This document shows positions 13,614 through 24,878 of a DNA stretch of 64,000 bases, piece by piece. Each line of letters begins with the position of its first letter. Positions within the stretch are counted from its first letter, which is position 1. Location: assembly GCA_008973525.1 (NCBI GenBank), contig WACJ01000107.1, positions 372,001 through 436,000 on the forward strand, given 5' to 3'. Below the pieces are notes generated by a model that had not been told where the DNA came from, did not search any database, and saw only the letters and a list, made by a program, of their open reading frames with translations. The position numbers and the translations under genes were made by a program. The DNA comes from Stenopsyche tienmushanensis. Lineage: Eukaryota; Arthropoda; Insecta; Trichoptera; Stenopsychidae.

Positions 13614-14006
13614 GTCATGCATTGGAAAACCATTGAATTATTACAAAATATATTTATAGATTATATATGTTGAGTGCATTTATTTTTCACTTTCTTTTTT
13701 ATCAGTCTTTTTATATGTGACTATTTGTATATTTTTATATTTCCCCTTTATCATTCTCTTAACATTTGTTGATTGTTATAAATATAGAAATCCTTATTTA
13801 TTATCGTATTTCCATTATAAAGATACAAAATATTTATATATATACAGTTGGGAGATGAAATAATGCACAATATTAATATAGATATTGATAAATACGTTGA
13901 TGTGATTTCGGGTTGTTCATGATGAAATGAAATTTAAGTAGCTCTCTGGTGGAACAAAAATCAAAAATATTTTTATATCCCATGTCTAATTGAATGTCAT
14001 TTTTTC

Positions 14007-14012
14007 TTTATT
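14007..14012 (-). terminator. TATDN1 polyadenylation signal
   Basis: AATAAA on the minus strand about 40 bases past the TATDN1 stop codon. The spacer 13614-14006 between the two convergent genes is AT-rich and holds nothing else I can name. Confidence 0.5.
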
Positions 14013-14052
14013 GTTGGTGAATAAAAAAAAACGAAAAGTGTCATTGCGTATT

Positions 14053-16190
14053 TTATTTATTTTCATCGTTTTTCTTTTTATTGAAAAATAGATTAACACT
14101 GTTTTTATAAATAGCATCACTCAATACGTCAGGATCTTCTCCCCTTATTCCGGCTAATGCTTCTAAAACTTGGCTGTGAAATAAAGAAAAAACAGATTAA
14201 TAGACTAATTACTTCACAGTGAAATTTCACATTGTTTGTAAATTTTTAAAAATTGAAAAAATACAACCTACACAATCAGCTGTTCAACAATGTTGTAGGG
14301 AATAATAGTCGTTTTTCAAAAATTGTCTAATAAACATTAGCAAAATAATTAAATAATAATTAGTGTAGAAAAATACACATTTTTTCAGTTACTTTGCAGT
14401 TGCAATTGGATTACACAGATTTGTAATCCAATTGCAAGACTGCGTTCTAATTTTCTGTCACCTTGTGGGCGATCTATCTACTGGTTAGTTCAATGTACGA
14501 CATGATGCAGACTGCGCATTTGATCTCATAAGTCCCCTGATTTTTGTTTTTGACTTTGCTCTTTTAGTTGGGCAAGAGACTTCCTACTTTTTTTCCCGTC
14601 CCAAAGATTATGATGATGATGTGCTTTTGGTAACAATATTTTAACATGTGCTGTGTACTGTCTGGTAATAAATGATTTGAGCGTGAGCAGCCCATATACA
14701 GCTATCCATGTGAGAAGTATGCACGCATACCCTGTGTGTTCTTGTGCTTTGTTAATGCTCACACCGGAAACTTTCAATTCAAAAAGCATATCAGTAGGAA
14801 TCATTGGAACACAACATCTTCTTGAAATTTTTCATTTCAAACTGTAGCTTTGATGATATTATTCATCATTTTTTTCTCTAAAAGTATGGTGTCATTGCTA
14901 CTTGTATAAAAAAATATTACGTTTTTACCTGACGACCAAATGAAAACAGCGACATTGTTTCAATGTTTTTTTTTTAATTAACTTCTTTATAATGATGATA
15001 AAAATATATATGTATAAGATTAACTGTCTTTAGACTTGTACATAAAAATATTGTCACAATAAAGATGTTCTTTATTCAAATTTCTGCCTTATGTTAATTA
15101 TGAATTTCGTTATGCTTGATCTTTCTCTATGCAATAATAAATTTAGCAAGATAACTTACATTATATTAGTAGGTTCATTCCTTCCCTTCACCATGACTCC
15201 TTCAACAAATTTCTCTTTTTTATTAGCGGGGTATTGAGTTTTAATATATTTTGCACTGGCATGAGTGGGTCTTATTTCACACCAGGGACAATCAGTTTCA
15301 ATCAATAAACGATCAGTTGGTATTTCTGCTACCACTGCTATATTGTCCTGTGTTTTTAAAGAGCTAAAATATGACAAGAGAAGTATTTTATATGGTGATA
15401 AATATTCAATTCGGTAGCAAATAAATTATGAGCATTACCATCCATTAATTCCGATATAAAAACCTAAGTCTATTGCCTTCTGCATATTTTCTATTGTTCC
15501 ATCGAAAGAGTGCACAACACCACTACTTTTTATTTTATGAATATTATCAGATAATATATTAAAGAAATCATCCCAGGCTCCTCGACAATGTAAAAATAAT
15601 GGTAAATTAAATTTTTCACAGAGTTGAAATTGATATTCAAAATATCTAAAAATTTAAATAAATGGTAATTGTCAATTCAAGAAATACATCACGAATAATA
15701 TATTTTTATTGTATAATTATTGATTGTAATGTTTACTTTTTTTGAACATCTTTTGGGCAAAAATGCAGTCTATCATAATCAAGACCAAACTCTCCAATCG
15801 CTGCTACCTTTTCTCCGCCTTGATCAATCAATTTAATTAATTCGTCCAAATATGAACTAGGATTTGACTCAAATTCATTGCATCTCGTTGGATGACATCC
15901 AACTGTTACATATAATCTTTCTAAAAATAAAGTGCTGCTTAAATGTAAGTACTTTAGTATTAATCAAATAAGAGTGGAGAATACATACTATCGTTTCTGG
16001 CTAGTTCTAAGGCAGTTTTACCATCTGTTACATTGCCACCAGTAATAATCATCTTTTCCAATCCACCTTTCCAACTTCTTTCAAGAACATGCTCAAGATC
16101 TGAATTATGTTTTTTGGATCCGTGGTAAATTCCATTATACATATCATCCGTAAGATTGGCCCCTATATCTATATATTTTTTTAAATACAT
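14053..16190 (-). CDS. TATDN1: TATDN1, TatD-family metal-dependent nuclease
   Basis: Five exons from high to low: 16190-15989, 15920-15737, 15645-15439, 15363-15160, 14173-14053, giving 305 residues with consistent phases (human 297). TATDN1 is a TIM-barrel amidohydrolase-fold deoxyribonuclease acting in DNA decatenation and apoptotic DNA breakdown. Visible landmarks are N-terminal YIDIGANLTD, TVGCHPTRC, AIGEFGLDYDR (metal-binding Glu), LFLHCRG and VVHSFDG (metal-binding His), and IETDCPWC (metal-binding Asp), all in family order. The ATG at 16190 matches the family N terminus. Intron 4 (14174-15159) holds repeat B1. The gene is head-to-head with NGLY1. Confidence 0.95.
14400..14770. repeat. 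dispersed repeat B, copy B1, with terminal hairpin
   Basis: The segment starts with a perfect 16-base inverted repeat, TTGCAATTGGATTACA and its complement, around a 6-base loop (14400-14437). It continues AGACTGCGTTCTAATTTTCT, GGGCGATCTATCTACTGG and CACGCATACCCTGTGTG. The same order recurs at 19770-20110 in an NGLY1 intron. It has no coding potential I trust. Confidence 0.7.
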
Positions 16191-17129
16191 AAAATAAAGT
16201 TTTAAATGCGTTTATGTACAATGAGTATTATTAATATTCAGTCATTCGACAGTTAATTTTAAATGTTATATTCAATAAAATATAATCAATATGTATATTT
16301 TCATGATTTAAAATAATAATCGATTAACCAATAAATTTCTTCGCCATTTTTAAGGTTTTATGATTCATGTGCCTCTTATAAATCACCCAAGATTCACTTG
16401 AACTAACAAATGTCAAAATTAAACGTGGAGAATTTGGTCCACACTAAAGAAAATACGACCATTTATAACGTATCTATTTATTTATATTTTGACAAAACAT
16501 CAATATTATTTTATGTGAAGTTTACTACAATCAAGAAATGAATAAAAGAGTAATTGTATTTTAAAAATATATAAACGATTCTCTTTTAAAAATTGTTCAA
16601 ATTAAAAAAAAATCCATTATTTAATTTGTGATTTTTTTGTAAAAGTTCAAGCGAACAAAATTTTTAAATAAAAGGGATTTATATTATATGTATTAAAATA
16701 AAATGATAGATATTAAGAAAAATATATTATAACAAATAAAAATAATGATTTAAGGCTTTCACAAGATCACTAATTGCATGCTTTTGACCAAAGAAATTAA
16801 AAAAACAATATTTCATACGTCAATTGACGTGACTAGCAAGACACTTATCAGTATCTTAAATAGCGAAAGAAAATATGTTGTATATTTTATAAATCAATAG
16901 ATATTTTTACCCATTTAATTTTAAATAGAATTTGAGGCGAAGATTCTCTTTTTTAATGTGTATACATGTATAAATAACTGAATATTTGTTCTCAATCATT
17001 TTGCTTAGAAATATTAACATAAAATTCATAATCTCTAAGGTGACACTCTGTAAAATTCGCCAACATTTTAGGATTACATTTCTCATAAGGGCAAAATATG
17101 TATAATAGATTTTTCAAGTGCTGAGAATT
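16191..17129. promoter_or_regulatory. TATDN1-NGLY1 bidirectional promoter spacer
   Basis: A 939-base AT-rich spacer between divergent start codons. It probably carries both promoters and the 5' UTRs. I searched it for exons encoding the PUB domain of NGLY1 and found none. A 63-residue antisense frame at 16992-17183 is discussed under findings. Confidence 0.5.
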
Positions 17130-20100
17130 ATGTATCAAGCAATGGAATCTCTTCCTTCTACTTCCACTTCTCAAGTATGTCATTTAAAAATGAGCAATTT
17201 TAAAATAAAGTAATGCTGATAACTCGTTTATTAAATGGTCGTATTAAATTTTAGGCATCAGAAAATGCATTCATTCGCAGTATTTATGATCATTTTCAAA
17301 GAGTTTTGCAATTAGAAGATGAAGCTTCATTAGAAGCCGCAAAAGCATGTATACCTCTGGTTGATTTACAACTAAAAGCAATAAAACGAATGAGGGATGT
17401 TCAAAGAGATATAAAATCAGGTTAATTTTTAAATTCTGAAATTAGAACATATGAGATATTATGCAAATGATAACAAAATTAATAAATTTCATAGGTTCCA
17501 GCGATCAAGTTGAAGTATCCGTAGTAGATGCTTTTTTAGTTGAATTACTTAATTGGTTCAAAACAAGCTTTTTTACATGGGTAGATACTCCCCCGTGTGA
17601 TTTCTGTTCAAGCACTACAAAACATGCATATAATTGTATGAAATTTGTATGCGGAGAAAATATCAGAGTGGAGGTTTAATGTTTTTCTTATCAAAATAGT
17701 TTTTCCCGTTCTTATTTGTCGTAAGTATAACAATATAAATATTTTAGGTATATCAATGCGAATTATGTGATACCAAGACAGAATTTCCTCGATACAATAA
17801 GGCAGCAAATTTATTAATTACCAGAAAAGGTAGATGTGGTGAATGGGCAAATTGTTTTACTTTACTGTGTCGGGCTTTAGATTATGATGCTAGATTTGTT
17901 GTAGACACTACAGATCACGTGTGGACTGAGGTATAATAGTGATTATTTTGTTGTGTTTCTAATATTTTATTGGATTTTTTAAAATAAAAATATGTTTTAT
18001 AGGTTTACTCATTTGATCTTAAAAGATGGGTTCATTTAGATCCTTGTGAAAATGCTATCGATCAGCCTCTCATGTATGAAACTGGTTGGGGGAAAAAACT
18101 GGAGTATGTAATTGCTTATTCGAAAGATGACGTTCAAGATGTTACTTGGCGATACAGTGGGGATCACAAAAGCGTTTTAGCCAGAAGAACAAAGTGTACT
18201 GAAAATGATTTAATCACAGCTTTATTATCAATGAGAGAAGAAAGATGGAAAAGTATCACAGAAGAGAGAAAAAAATTCGTCAAAAATAGACTTTGTATGG
18301 AATTAGTAGAGTTGATGCTAGAAAAGTAATTTTTACTGAAATTTACGGAATTGTGTTTAGATGTTTTATATTCATATAAAGGATAATCATTTTTGTGTTA
18401 TTTTCTTTTAGAAATGCCAGTGAAAATGAAAAAGAAGGTCGTACATCCGGTTCGTTGGCTTGGCGCTTACAGCGAAAAGAAGTATCACATTCTCCGTTTA
18501 TTTGGGAGATTGAAAATTATGAAACAGTTTGCATAAGATATCAAACGTCTTCTGATCAATACGTATTGGAAATACCTGGTGGTAATGTAATAAAAACATT
18601 GAAAGGCTGGAATAACGGAATATACGATATGCAGAATATACAAAGAAAAGAAGAAAATGACTGGAAAATGACGTATCTATCAAGAAAAGGTGAATGAAAT
18701 TAATTTGATTGTGTGTGTTAATTAACTTTGAATAAGATGCGAACATGATTTAAAAGTTGCATGTATTTCAATTTCAATTACGTACGCGAAGCATATTAAT
18801 ATTTTCTGTCAGCTAATGTTTACATACAGGAAGCATATTATAAGCATATTATTTTTATTAATTCCGAAATGCACTTAAGCGTCACGTCTGTCTTCACCCT
18901 ACCCCGGCAACGCCCTAGCGAGGAAAGGGGGGACTGGACTCCTTGTACTCCAGAAAGCCCTTTCCAGTAGAGTCAAAAAGGTCGTCTAGAGTAGTTTTCC
19001 ACCATCTCCCTATGAAAACTACTCAGTCTTTACAAACCCCCCCGAACTTCTTATCGAGACGTTCGCGAAAGCGTTCGTCAATATGTTCACTCAGGATACT
19101 CGTTGGGTGAGCGTTCAAAATAAAACTCGGTGGTAATGCTACCTTCAATATCGAGTGAATGAGGAGGTGAATGTATGACACAGAAGAAATGGATGTAAAC
19201 CCTTCCTATGAATGGATATTGAAGAGGCCCATAGTTCTGTAGTGGACTGTCAGTGGCTGCACTATGATGATGATGATATGATTTTTATTAATTACTAGTG
19301 ATTACCTGGCATGCGTTGCAATGCCACACAAACAAAGAAAGTTTTTACGTTTTGATTATGTTAAAAAAACAAAGAATTCAAATGTACTTCTTTTCAATAT
19401 TTCAAGTCTCCTGTCAGACTGATGGACGCGGAATGACTGCCGGCGCCTTGGTGATGCTCCTTGTGAGCATCCTTTGTCCAGTGCGGTCAATGCGCGATAG
19501 CGGGCCATGCATTAGCGTCGCTTCATTAAAGATTGTTTGCACTTTCAGATTTTTTTGCTCGGTTATTAGTGCTTTAATTTTCAATAAAATTGATAGCGAA
19601 ACTCTGGGTATGCTAGTGTCGTTGTCTCTTCTGTTTATCGCGTCTATTATTTATTCATTTTTCGATTTCTATCGCTTCTCTTGCGATTCTGATGTTGAAG
19701 TTTTAGACAGTTGCTATAGTTTTTGTACCAGCAAAATAAATGTGATGATCGTTCTTTATAACAAGTTCGGTTACTGCCAATTTGTAATCCAACTGCAAGA
19801 CTGCGTTCTAATGTTCTGTCAGCTTGTGGGCGATCTATCTACTGGTTTGTTCAATGTATGACATGATGCAGACTGTGCATTCAATCTCGTAAATCCCCTG
19901 ATTTTCAAAAATGCTGGAGACTTCCTACATTTTTTCCCGTCCCAAAGATTATGCTTATGCTGTGCGAATGAAGTGCTTTTGGAAACACAATATTTTAACA
20001 TGTGCTGTGTACCATCTAGTAATAAATGATTTAAGCGTGAGCAGCCCATATACAGCTATCCATGTGAGAAGCATGCACGCATACCCTGTGTGGTCCTGTG

Positions 20101-20614
20101 CTTTATTGGTGCTCATTGTCTTTGTCTGTATATGGATTAAATTTGTATGAATAAATAAAACTCTGTTTAATGTAGTTGTTGTATTTTTAGAAAATTCTAA
20201 TGAAGCAAAAATATCATGGAAAATTAGCAATGGATCAAAAAGTATATCAAAACTTAATATAAAAGTATCATCTCAAGCATACTTCAGTGGAAAAATACAA
20301 TGGATACTTAATTACAATGATATTTCCGTATCCATACCAAAAAACATAGGTATTTATGCCCAAGACGCTATTTAATACCCACCTTATAAATATATTTTTA
20401 AATGAACTAATGTGGTGTTTATTTTTTTAATATTACAGAGTCAAACTTCATATTAGAAAATATTGAGAACCTATCAGAGTTTGTGGTTACAGCAAATTTA
20501 AGTGGTGGTGATGGTAACCTAGCTTGGCAACACTCGCAAATACTTAGACAAGAATTAAATTCTGCGGAATATCCACTAGAAATTTTCATAACTTCAAAAA
20601 ATTCCCACCAATAA
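17130..20614 (+). CDS. NGLY1: NGLY1, cytosolic peptide:N-glycanase
   Basis: Eight exons: 17130-17174, 17255-17420, 17495-17673, 17748-17930, 18003-18325, 18412-18689, 20191-20349, 20439-20614, giving 502 residues, all phases consistent. NGLY1 removes N-glycans from misfolded glycoproteins exported from the ER for proteasomal disposal. The transglutaminase-like core has zinc cysteine pairs CDFC and CELC. The catalytic triad is Cys160 in GRCGEWANC, His187 in TDHVWTE and Asp204 in HLDPCE, with spacings of 27 and 17 identical to human Cys309, His336 and Asp353. Next come [16 protein letters not shown] and a C-terminal PAW domain ([19 protein letters not shown]). An in-frame TAG at 17106 limits the N terminus, so the human-type PUB domain is absent unless a distant exon supplies it. 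Intron 6 is inflated by repeats A2 and B2. AATAAA lies at 20647. Confidence 0.94.
18871..19281 (+). repeat. dispersed repeat A, most complete copy (A2)
   Basis: About 410 bases in NGLY1 intron 6. It begins GCACTTAAGCGTCACGTC, passes GAAAGCCCTTTCCAGTAG, AAACTACTCAGTCTTTACAA, TCGCGAAAGCGTTCGTCAAT and GAGGTGAATGTATGACAC, and ends CACTATGATGATGATGATATG. The trinucleotide tail and lack of coding potential suggest a SINE or other non-autonomous element. Related copies lie at 7855, 28362 and 32080. Confidence 0.75.
19400..20113. repeat. repeat B, longer copy (B2)
   Basis: Positions 19770-20110 match B1 at 14400-14770 in the same order. The part 19400-19770 is contiguous, less AT-rich and has an open 187-residue frame of low plausibility (hydrophobic, no family recognised), so it may be more of the same element. 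It lies in NGLY1 intron 6. Confidence 0.65.
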
Positions 20615-21251
20615 GTACATTTGATCTTAGCCATTTTTTCCTTTAAAATAAAAGTAGAATAAATATTGCAGCATTTTTGTAATTAAAATGTATCTTTAAT
20701 GTAAGTATAGATTTTTTATGCTGTAGAAAAGATATCAAATTTTATAAGATATCAAGTATTAAGCAGTCTCATAAACTTCCTACCAAAACTTGATTCGTTA
20801 CTACAGTTATGTGCATATTATGTGATAGTGGAATACAATTATAACTGTTAATCTACAAAGAGCAGCGTTTAAATGAAAATACTCCACGTTACGCCATCAT
20901 CCCATTTTGATGCCCATTTTAGGAACTAATTATTTCTTTAATAATGAATGTTAATAAAAACCGTTCTAGTTATAACTAATTTAATTTTATATCTATAAAA
21001 TTAAAGTTACTTTATATAATCGTAGATGTTCATAAAATTTGTAAAGATAAATAAAACAAGATTGTTTGTCATCATGCCATTTATAAAATAAAAAAATATT
21101 ACAATTCAATATTTTATTATTGTTTAAACCTTTTACTGATGTAAAATGCCTTAATGAACACAGAAAAAAGATAGGGCACGACAAGTTTATAAAACTCAAT
21201 TCTGTACTTCCATAGTTTCTCACAATGGGATTATATTTTATAACAAATATT

Positions 21252-24200
21252 TTACCATCTGTCTTTAATAGTCAGTTTATTTTCTGTTGATAATTCATAT
21301 TGAAGCAACCTTAAATTCCTTATTTTCTTTTTATTCACCACATAATCTATATAAAAGGTTTCTACAAGACCTGCAAGAAAAAGTAAAAAGTCCCGTTTAG
21401 GATGTTTGATTTGAATATTAATTAATAAAAATAATAATAGCTTACTTTTAAATTCTTCCTTTACGCGAGGAGTATGGCTATAAGCAAACACGTAAAATCT
21501 TTTCCACAGGAACATAGGGGTTACATATTTAAATTTTGTTGCTATATCACTCCAATCAACCTCGTGCAAATGTTGATATTGTCTCTTTTTAAGCCTAAAG
21601 TTTTAAGTGAAAAAATATTCAATTACAAATCAGTAAATTTTGTGGAAAAATATCACATAAATAATGAAACTTACGTGGAAAACAATTTAATTAAAATGTC
21701 TTTTGTGTATATAGGATGTGTGGTAAATAATTGCACATAAAGTTTACAATACCAATAGGTTTTCAATTTCAACGGTTGTAACTCCAAAATTTTCCCCACT
21801 TCTAACCAATCATTCCATGTGATTTTATAATCCCGTAATGTTTTTAGAGTTGCAGTGGATTTCGTATTTTTGCCAATGACGAGGAGTAAATTCTGTAGGA
21901 ATTTTTCACAAAGCTTCAAACTCCACTTTATTTTAATTTTGGTAGAATCTGAAATGAAAATGTATGTAATATTGAGATCGATTTATTTACATCTCGTTCC
22001 ATACAAAAATACAATGATGTACCTTCTCGTTCGATAACTTTTAAACGACGATAAATAGAACGCTCGTCTCTTCCCAAAATAGCACCCAAAGATTGTTGAG
22101 TAAAAGGGCCGTTTACTTTAGATGCGTATGACTCTAAAATTTTTAAATCTTTATCAGAAAACCTGAAATAGAAAATAACGTTTATATAATTTTATACATG
22201 AATTAGCCATCGTTTAACCCTATCAGACCGGAAATCGGAAATGGTAGTCGTGCCGTAAAGGTTACACATCTAAATATTCTCAATATATTTTTAATTTTTT
22301 TTAGAAACTTGTAAATGTTCATACTTTTTATCCATCAAAAAATCGTATTCTAAAGAATCTTTTAACCGTCATAAAATTTAGGTATAATGAAATGAAATCG
22401 CTATTGTCAGATAAGCTATTAAGATTGTTCAATAGACGATTGACTTTCGTTCATGTTGTCTTGAGAGCGGTCGTTTGTTTTGAAAATTAAGATACTCGCA
22501 TCATTCTTATCGTTGACTAATTTTGTTATACCCCCTTGACTGTTCTAGAGTGGCGTCATTAGCCAAGTACCACCACTCCTTTGCAAAATCTACTCCTTCA
22601 GAAGTAAACTGGCAGGCTTGTATGGTAACCATGTCCTTTTATTTTCGTAACACATTAATAAGCAAAAATAGCTGAACAAAAGAAAGCAGATAATTTTTAT
22701 AATAAAATTTACTCATGTAATTTTATCAATTAAGAAAATAACATACTGTTACCTTCCTTTTTTACTTGCTCCAAATTTATGAACAAATCGTTGAAACACT
22801 TGGGCTGGAGTTCTTTCTGGCAAATCTCTTGCCAACCATAAAATTGCCATTCGACGAATTTTTCTTAAAGCAGAGTTGTTTTCAACATTTCTAAAATGCG
22901 CAAGAACTTCCGGCGTATCAGGCAAAAGATATGTCTAAAAGAAAAATAAACTATCTATAACTCATATTTTCTGCATTTATTTTTACGTATTTTTATATTT
23001 CTTTTCTTTATATGGCTTATCTAGTATTCTTATCAAATTATTTATTATACAAACACAATACAAATTATTATCTTAACCGACCTCACGTAAATTGTCCCAA
23101 TTGTTTTTAATTATTTTGTCTTCATCAGGACTAAAGTATCCTCTTTTCCAAGGGATCTCAAGTTTCTTAATCTGTTCACGAACATCTGGCTCGGGCAACC
23201 TTACAACTTGTGTGGCCATTTTGTGCAGCACTGGAAGTATCCAGTCAATATCTATTTTTCTTAATTTCTAATTAAAACATAAGAAATTGATCATTTTTTA
23301 GAAATAGTTATTCATATCATATTCATAATATTAAATTTATAACCCTTCATGATTTAGTTTTTTAAGTTTTAAGAAAAGAAACTTAAATTTCTTGTTCTTC
23401 CAAAGAATAAAAATTATGAATGTCAATTATCTAATCTCTATTCCTTTGATTGATTTTAATTTTTAAATAAAAAATGACATTACTAACCTTTCACAAACAT
23501 ATATATTTTTAACATAAACCATACCTTAAAAAATTTCTCATCTCTTATCTTTGGAGGATTTTCTTGTTTAGATGTAATTAAGAGTTCCAGTTCATTTTCT
23601 AGATCATTGTTAGATATATTTTTATTATCATCCTGGTTTATAGAATTACAATCTGAGTCATCTGAAGATATTTCAGATATGATTTTATTCTTTAAAAAAT
23701 CGACAGAGTTTTCATTTTTAGTATGCTTTGTGACTGAATCAAAATCATTTTTACTTTTTCTTTTTTTATCACTACTTGGATCACCATTAGAAACCTTTTT
23801 GTTATTACTATCATGTTTTTTAGAAGCAAAAGTTGAGTTAACTGAAGATTTTTCATATTCAGTTTCATCTTTCTTTCGAAAATGTGTATGAGTTTCTTTT
23901 TCAATATTTTTATTATCATCATGCTTTATAGAATTACAATCTGAGTCATCTGAAGATATTTCAGATTTGATTTCATTCATTGGAAAAGGTGCAGAGTTTA
24001 CCTTTTTAGTGCGTTTTGTAACATTTTCTGAATCAAAATTATGTTTACTTTTCCTTTTTTTATTACTACTTGAATCACCATTAGAAACCTTTTTGTTATT
24101 ACTATCATGTTTTTTAGAAGCAAAAGTTGAGTTAACTGAAGATTTTTCATATTCAGTTTCATCTTTCTTTCGAAAATGTGTATGAGTTTCTTTTTCAATA

Positions 24201-24878
24201 TTTTTATTATCATCATGCTTTATAGAATTACAATCTGAGTCATTTGAAGATATTTCAGATTTGATTTCATTCATTGGAAAAGGTGCAGGGTTTACCTTTT
24301 TAGTGCGTTTTGTAACATTTTCTGAATCAAAATTATGTTTACTTTTCCTTTTTTTATCACTACTTAGATTATCATTAGGAACTTTTTTGTTATTAATATC
24401 ACATTTTTTAGAAGTAAAAGTGGAGTCAACTGAAGATTTTTCATATTCAGTTTCATCTTTCTTACGAAAATGTGTATGAGTTTCTTTTTCAATATTTTTA
24501 TTATCATCATGCTTTGTAGAATTACAATCTGAGCTCATTTGAAGATATTTCAGATTTGATTTCATTCATTGGAAAAGGTGCAGGGTTTACCTTTTTAGTG
24601 CGTTTTGTAACATTTTCTGAATCAAAATTATGTTTACTTTTCCTTTTTTTATTACTACTTGAATCACCATTAGAAACCTTTTTGTTATTAATATCATGTT
24701 TTGTAGAAGTAAAAGTGGAGTCAGCTAAAGATTTTTCATGTTCAGTTTCACATTTCTTTTGAGAATGTTTTTTTGCACGTTTTTGTGCTTTTTCAATATG
24801 TTCTGCAGTATGATCTGAATCAAGATTATTTTTGTTTCTATTTTTTTTACTGCAACTAGTAGATTTGTTAGCTTTCAT
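21252..24878 (-). CDS. TTF1: TTF1-like Myb transcription termination factor
   Basis: Seven exons from high to low: 24878-23525, 23267-23082, 22934-22753, 22162-22023, 21948-21675, 21594-21446, 21370-21252. All junctions agree in phase; about 800 residues if one extra base near 24534 is discounted. TTF1 binds rDNA terminator sites, stops RNA polymerase I and positions chromatin in the nucleolus. The C-terminal half has Myb/SANT-like segments: KRGYFSPDEDKIIKNNW, RFSDKDLKILESYASK, then ITWNDWLEVGKIL and HEVDWSDIATKFKYV, the last matching the TTF1 block IDWEDLAS. The N-terminal exon is a basic, disordered array of 98-residue repeats. The start is the first ATG in frame. Identity is good for the Myb part; a related DMTF1/REB1-type Myb protein is the alternative. 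Confidence 0.78.
23600..24770 (-). repeat. 98-residue (294 bp) coding tandem repeats in the TTF1-like gene
   Basis: Within exon 1 a 294-base unit recurs about 3.5 times. Its markers are ETEYEKSSVNSTFASKK, KKRKSKHNFDSENVTKRTKK and FPMNEIKSEISS. The DNA landmark tttcattcat starts at 23971, 24265 and 24560, so spacings are 294 and 295; the odd base is a frameshifting insertion. The outermost copies are more diverged. The repeats are Lys/Ser/Asp/Asn-rich with KKRK nuclear-localisation-like runs. Confidence 0.9.
24534..24534 (-). other. single-base insertion breaking the TTF1-like reading frame
   Basis: Here the plus strand reads gagctcattt, while the other repeat copies read gagtcattt or gagtcatct. 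The extra base turns NDSDCN into NELRL-stop, and the frame continues downstream without other damage. Confidence 0.85.

Noticed and set aside
19298..19861. 187-codon plus-strand ORF
   Set aside because: Lies inside a repeat within an NGLY1 intron; hydrophobic, no recognisable domain, and its end is the repeat B sequence also found at 14400.
23607..24762. Plus-strand ORFs opposite the TTF1-like repeats
   Set aside because: Complement of the repeat array; the spliced minus-strand gene explains the region.
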